Part shown: positions 63,303-64,000 of the stretch, one piece after another
Layout: each line of letters opens with the position of its first letter
Numbering within the stretch: the stretch's first letter is position 1
From: Lachnospiraceae bacterium
Lineage (GTDB): Bacteria > Bacillota > Clostridia > Lachnospirales > Lachnospiraceae
Assembly: GCA_910575835.1 (NCBI GenBank)
Contig: CAJTGB010000009.1
Location: 105,150-169,149 of the forward strand
DNA: 64,000 nucleotides
Direction of reading: 5' to 3'
Notes under the pieces: model-generated
Seen by the model: only the letters and a program-made list of their open reading frames with translations
The model's database searches: none
Told to the model about the DNA's origin: nothing
Position numbers and translations under genes: made by a program

Positions 63303-63652
63303 GAGAAAAACCGCGTAATATAAGAGATTTTAGAGGATGGACAAATTGTTGTCTGTCCTCTTTTTTCGTTTTAAAGCAAGGGACTCCCAGAGGTATGAAC
63401 AACTGATATAAAAAACATGTAGGATATAGCATAGTAAAGTCTTAGTAAGATAGATATATTTATAGGTACGCCGTTAGGCAGTAAGATGGGGGGTAAGTGT
63501 TGTACGTGCGCTGTAAGCCTCGTAAATATTAGGTTTATTGGTAGTTAGACCACTAAAGATACGGATAGTTTTAACAGACATCTAGTCAGAATAACACGTG
63601 CTTTATTTAATGTTATGTGATATGATTATTCTATACTCTTACGGAGGAAAAA
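63303..63652. other. intergenic region after rubrerythrin 2
   Basis: Apart from the terminator (63332-63368), I see no gene or clear repeat in this stretch. Confidence 0.4.
63332..63368 (+). terminator. rubrerythrin 2 terminator
   Basis: AGAGGA-tg-GACAA pairs with TTGTC-tg-TCCTCT, followed by a run of six T. Confidence 0.8.
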
Positions 63653-63655
63653 GAA

Positions 63656-63979
63656 ATAGTACATACATTTGAATTATCAAAAATGATTTCAAAAGATACA
63701 TTTAATAAAATCATTGCTTCTTTAAAACTTAGATGCTATGGTTACTATTATTTTACTACAGCCTACGCTGACAAAGGTTTTTCCGCAATTCGATTATCTA
63801 AATTCAAGCGGAAAGAAGTCAAAACAGAAAAACAAGAGGACAGCGGCCTCACACATTATTACATGATTTCCTTATCTATAAATACAGCCCACATTCCATG
63901 TTTATATCCATTCCTTTCGCTTCGCTCAGGCACAAAACGTAATGAAAATGGTTTCCCTGAGCCTATTTTTTCTTTATAA
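63656..63979 (+). pseudogene. possible truncated or decayed ORF, unknown function
   Basis: An open frame with GGAGG (63643-63647) in front, where ATA stands at the expected start position (63656) and the first ATG comes nine codons later (63683). Reads VHTFELSKMISKDTFNKII, then CYGYYYFTTAYADKGFSAIRLSKFKRKEV and HYYMISLSINT; the last 30 residues look unrelated and hydrophobic. It is AT-rich compared with the rest. I do not know the family. It may be a broken accessory gene, or a short gene starting at 63683 (98 residues). Confidence 0.4.
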
Positions 63980-64000
63980 TTCTTCTTGTAGGGAACTCGG

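Noticed and set aside
1..64000. tRNA, rRNA or riboswitch genes
   Set aside because: I looked for CCA-ended cloverleafs, conserved rRNA stretches and common riboswitch cores and saw none; this is by eye only, so a weak one could be missed.

Overview
The window looks like a chromosomal segment of a spore-forming, anaerobic gut Firmicute, most likely Lachnospiraceae (Clostridium cluster XIVa). The reasons are a V-type ATPase instead of visible F-type genes, two rubrerythrins with a PerR-type regulator, BofA and a CwlD-like amidase (sporulation/germination lineage), a monoderm Tad pilus locus, and the gene order pgi / Orn-Lys-Arg decarboxylase / kinase / holB / ricT / trmN6 / rsmI, which parallels the yaaO-tmk-holB-yaaT-yabB-rsmI region of Bacillus. 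This assignment is inference from gene content, not from a marker comparison. No rRNA, tRNA, CRISPR array, complete insertion sequence or prophage was seen.

Layout: 0.2-0.7 kb rubrerythrin; 0.8-9.4 kb nine-gene V-ATPase operon on the minus strand (H-C-I-K-F-E-A-B-D), with a palindromic mobile repeat inserted between B and D that supplies the B stop codon; 9.5-12.3 kb trmB, a small basic ORF, a thioredoxin-like protein and a secreted DUF1002 protein; 12.4-13.8 kb a two-gene HipA-kinase toxin/antitoxin-like pair; 13.9-14.1 kb a longer copy of the palindromic repeat; 14.1-20.1 kb glgB and a very acidic TPR/AAA protein; 20.3-20.9 kb a roughly 580-nt transcription unit with a near-consensus promoter and a terminator but no substantial ORF (candidate large non-coding RNA); 21-24.3 kb bioY and an ECF sigma factor with a membrane beta-propeller partner; 24.4-29.2 kb an aconitase-family hydratase with a CdaR/PucR regulator and an MsmX/UgpC-type ABC ATPase; 29.3-36.3 kb the seven-gene pgi-to-rsmI operon; 36.4-44.7 kb assorted genes (mtnN, a TSCPD protein, secreted and anti-sigma-like proteins, murG, an ECF sigma factor, a HIT protein, an orphan histidine kinase, a rhomboid protease); 44.9-53.1 kb a Tad pilus operon (tadZ-tadA-tadB-tadC-flp-DUF5702-tadE-peptidase-tadE-DUF6382); 53.4-63.3 kb bofA, a YaaL-like gene, upp, sua5, a cwlD-like amidase, a GH18 protein, mecA, a DUF1858 gene, an NlpC/P60 gene, perR and a reverse rubrerythrin.

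How it fits together: the oxidative-stress genes at the two ends share one operator design. A 15-bp 7-1-7 inverted repeat close to TARTAAYTATTAYTR lies 2-5 bp downstream of the -10 box of rubrerythrin 1, of perR itself and of rubrerythrin 2, which suggests one PerR regulon. Two families of dispersed intergenic repeats are present: a CTAG-ended palindrome at 1.45 and 13.9 kb, and a GC-rich element at 38.6 and 60.3 kb. The most interesting unexplained items are the 580-nt RNA candidate, the two-gene HipBST-like module whose antitoxin appears to fuse HTH and HipS-like parts, the palindromic element inside the V-ATPase operon, and the acidic-repeat AAA protein.
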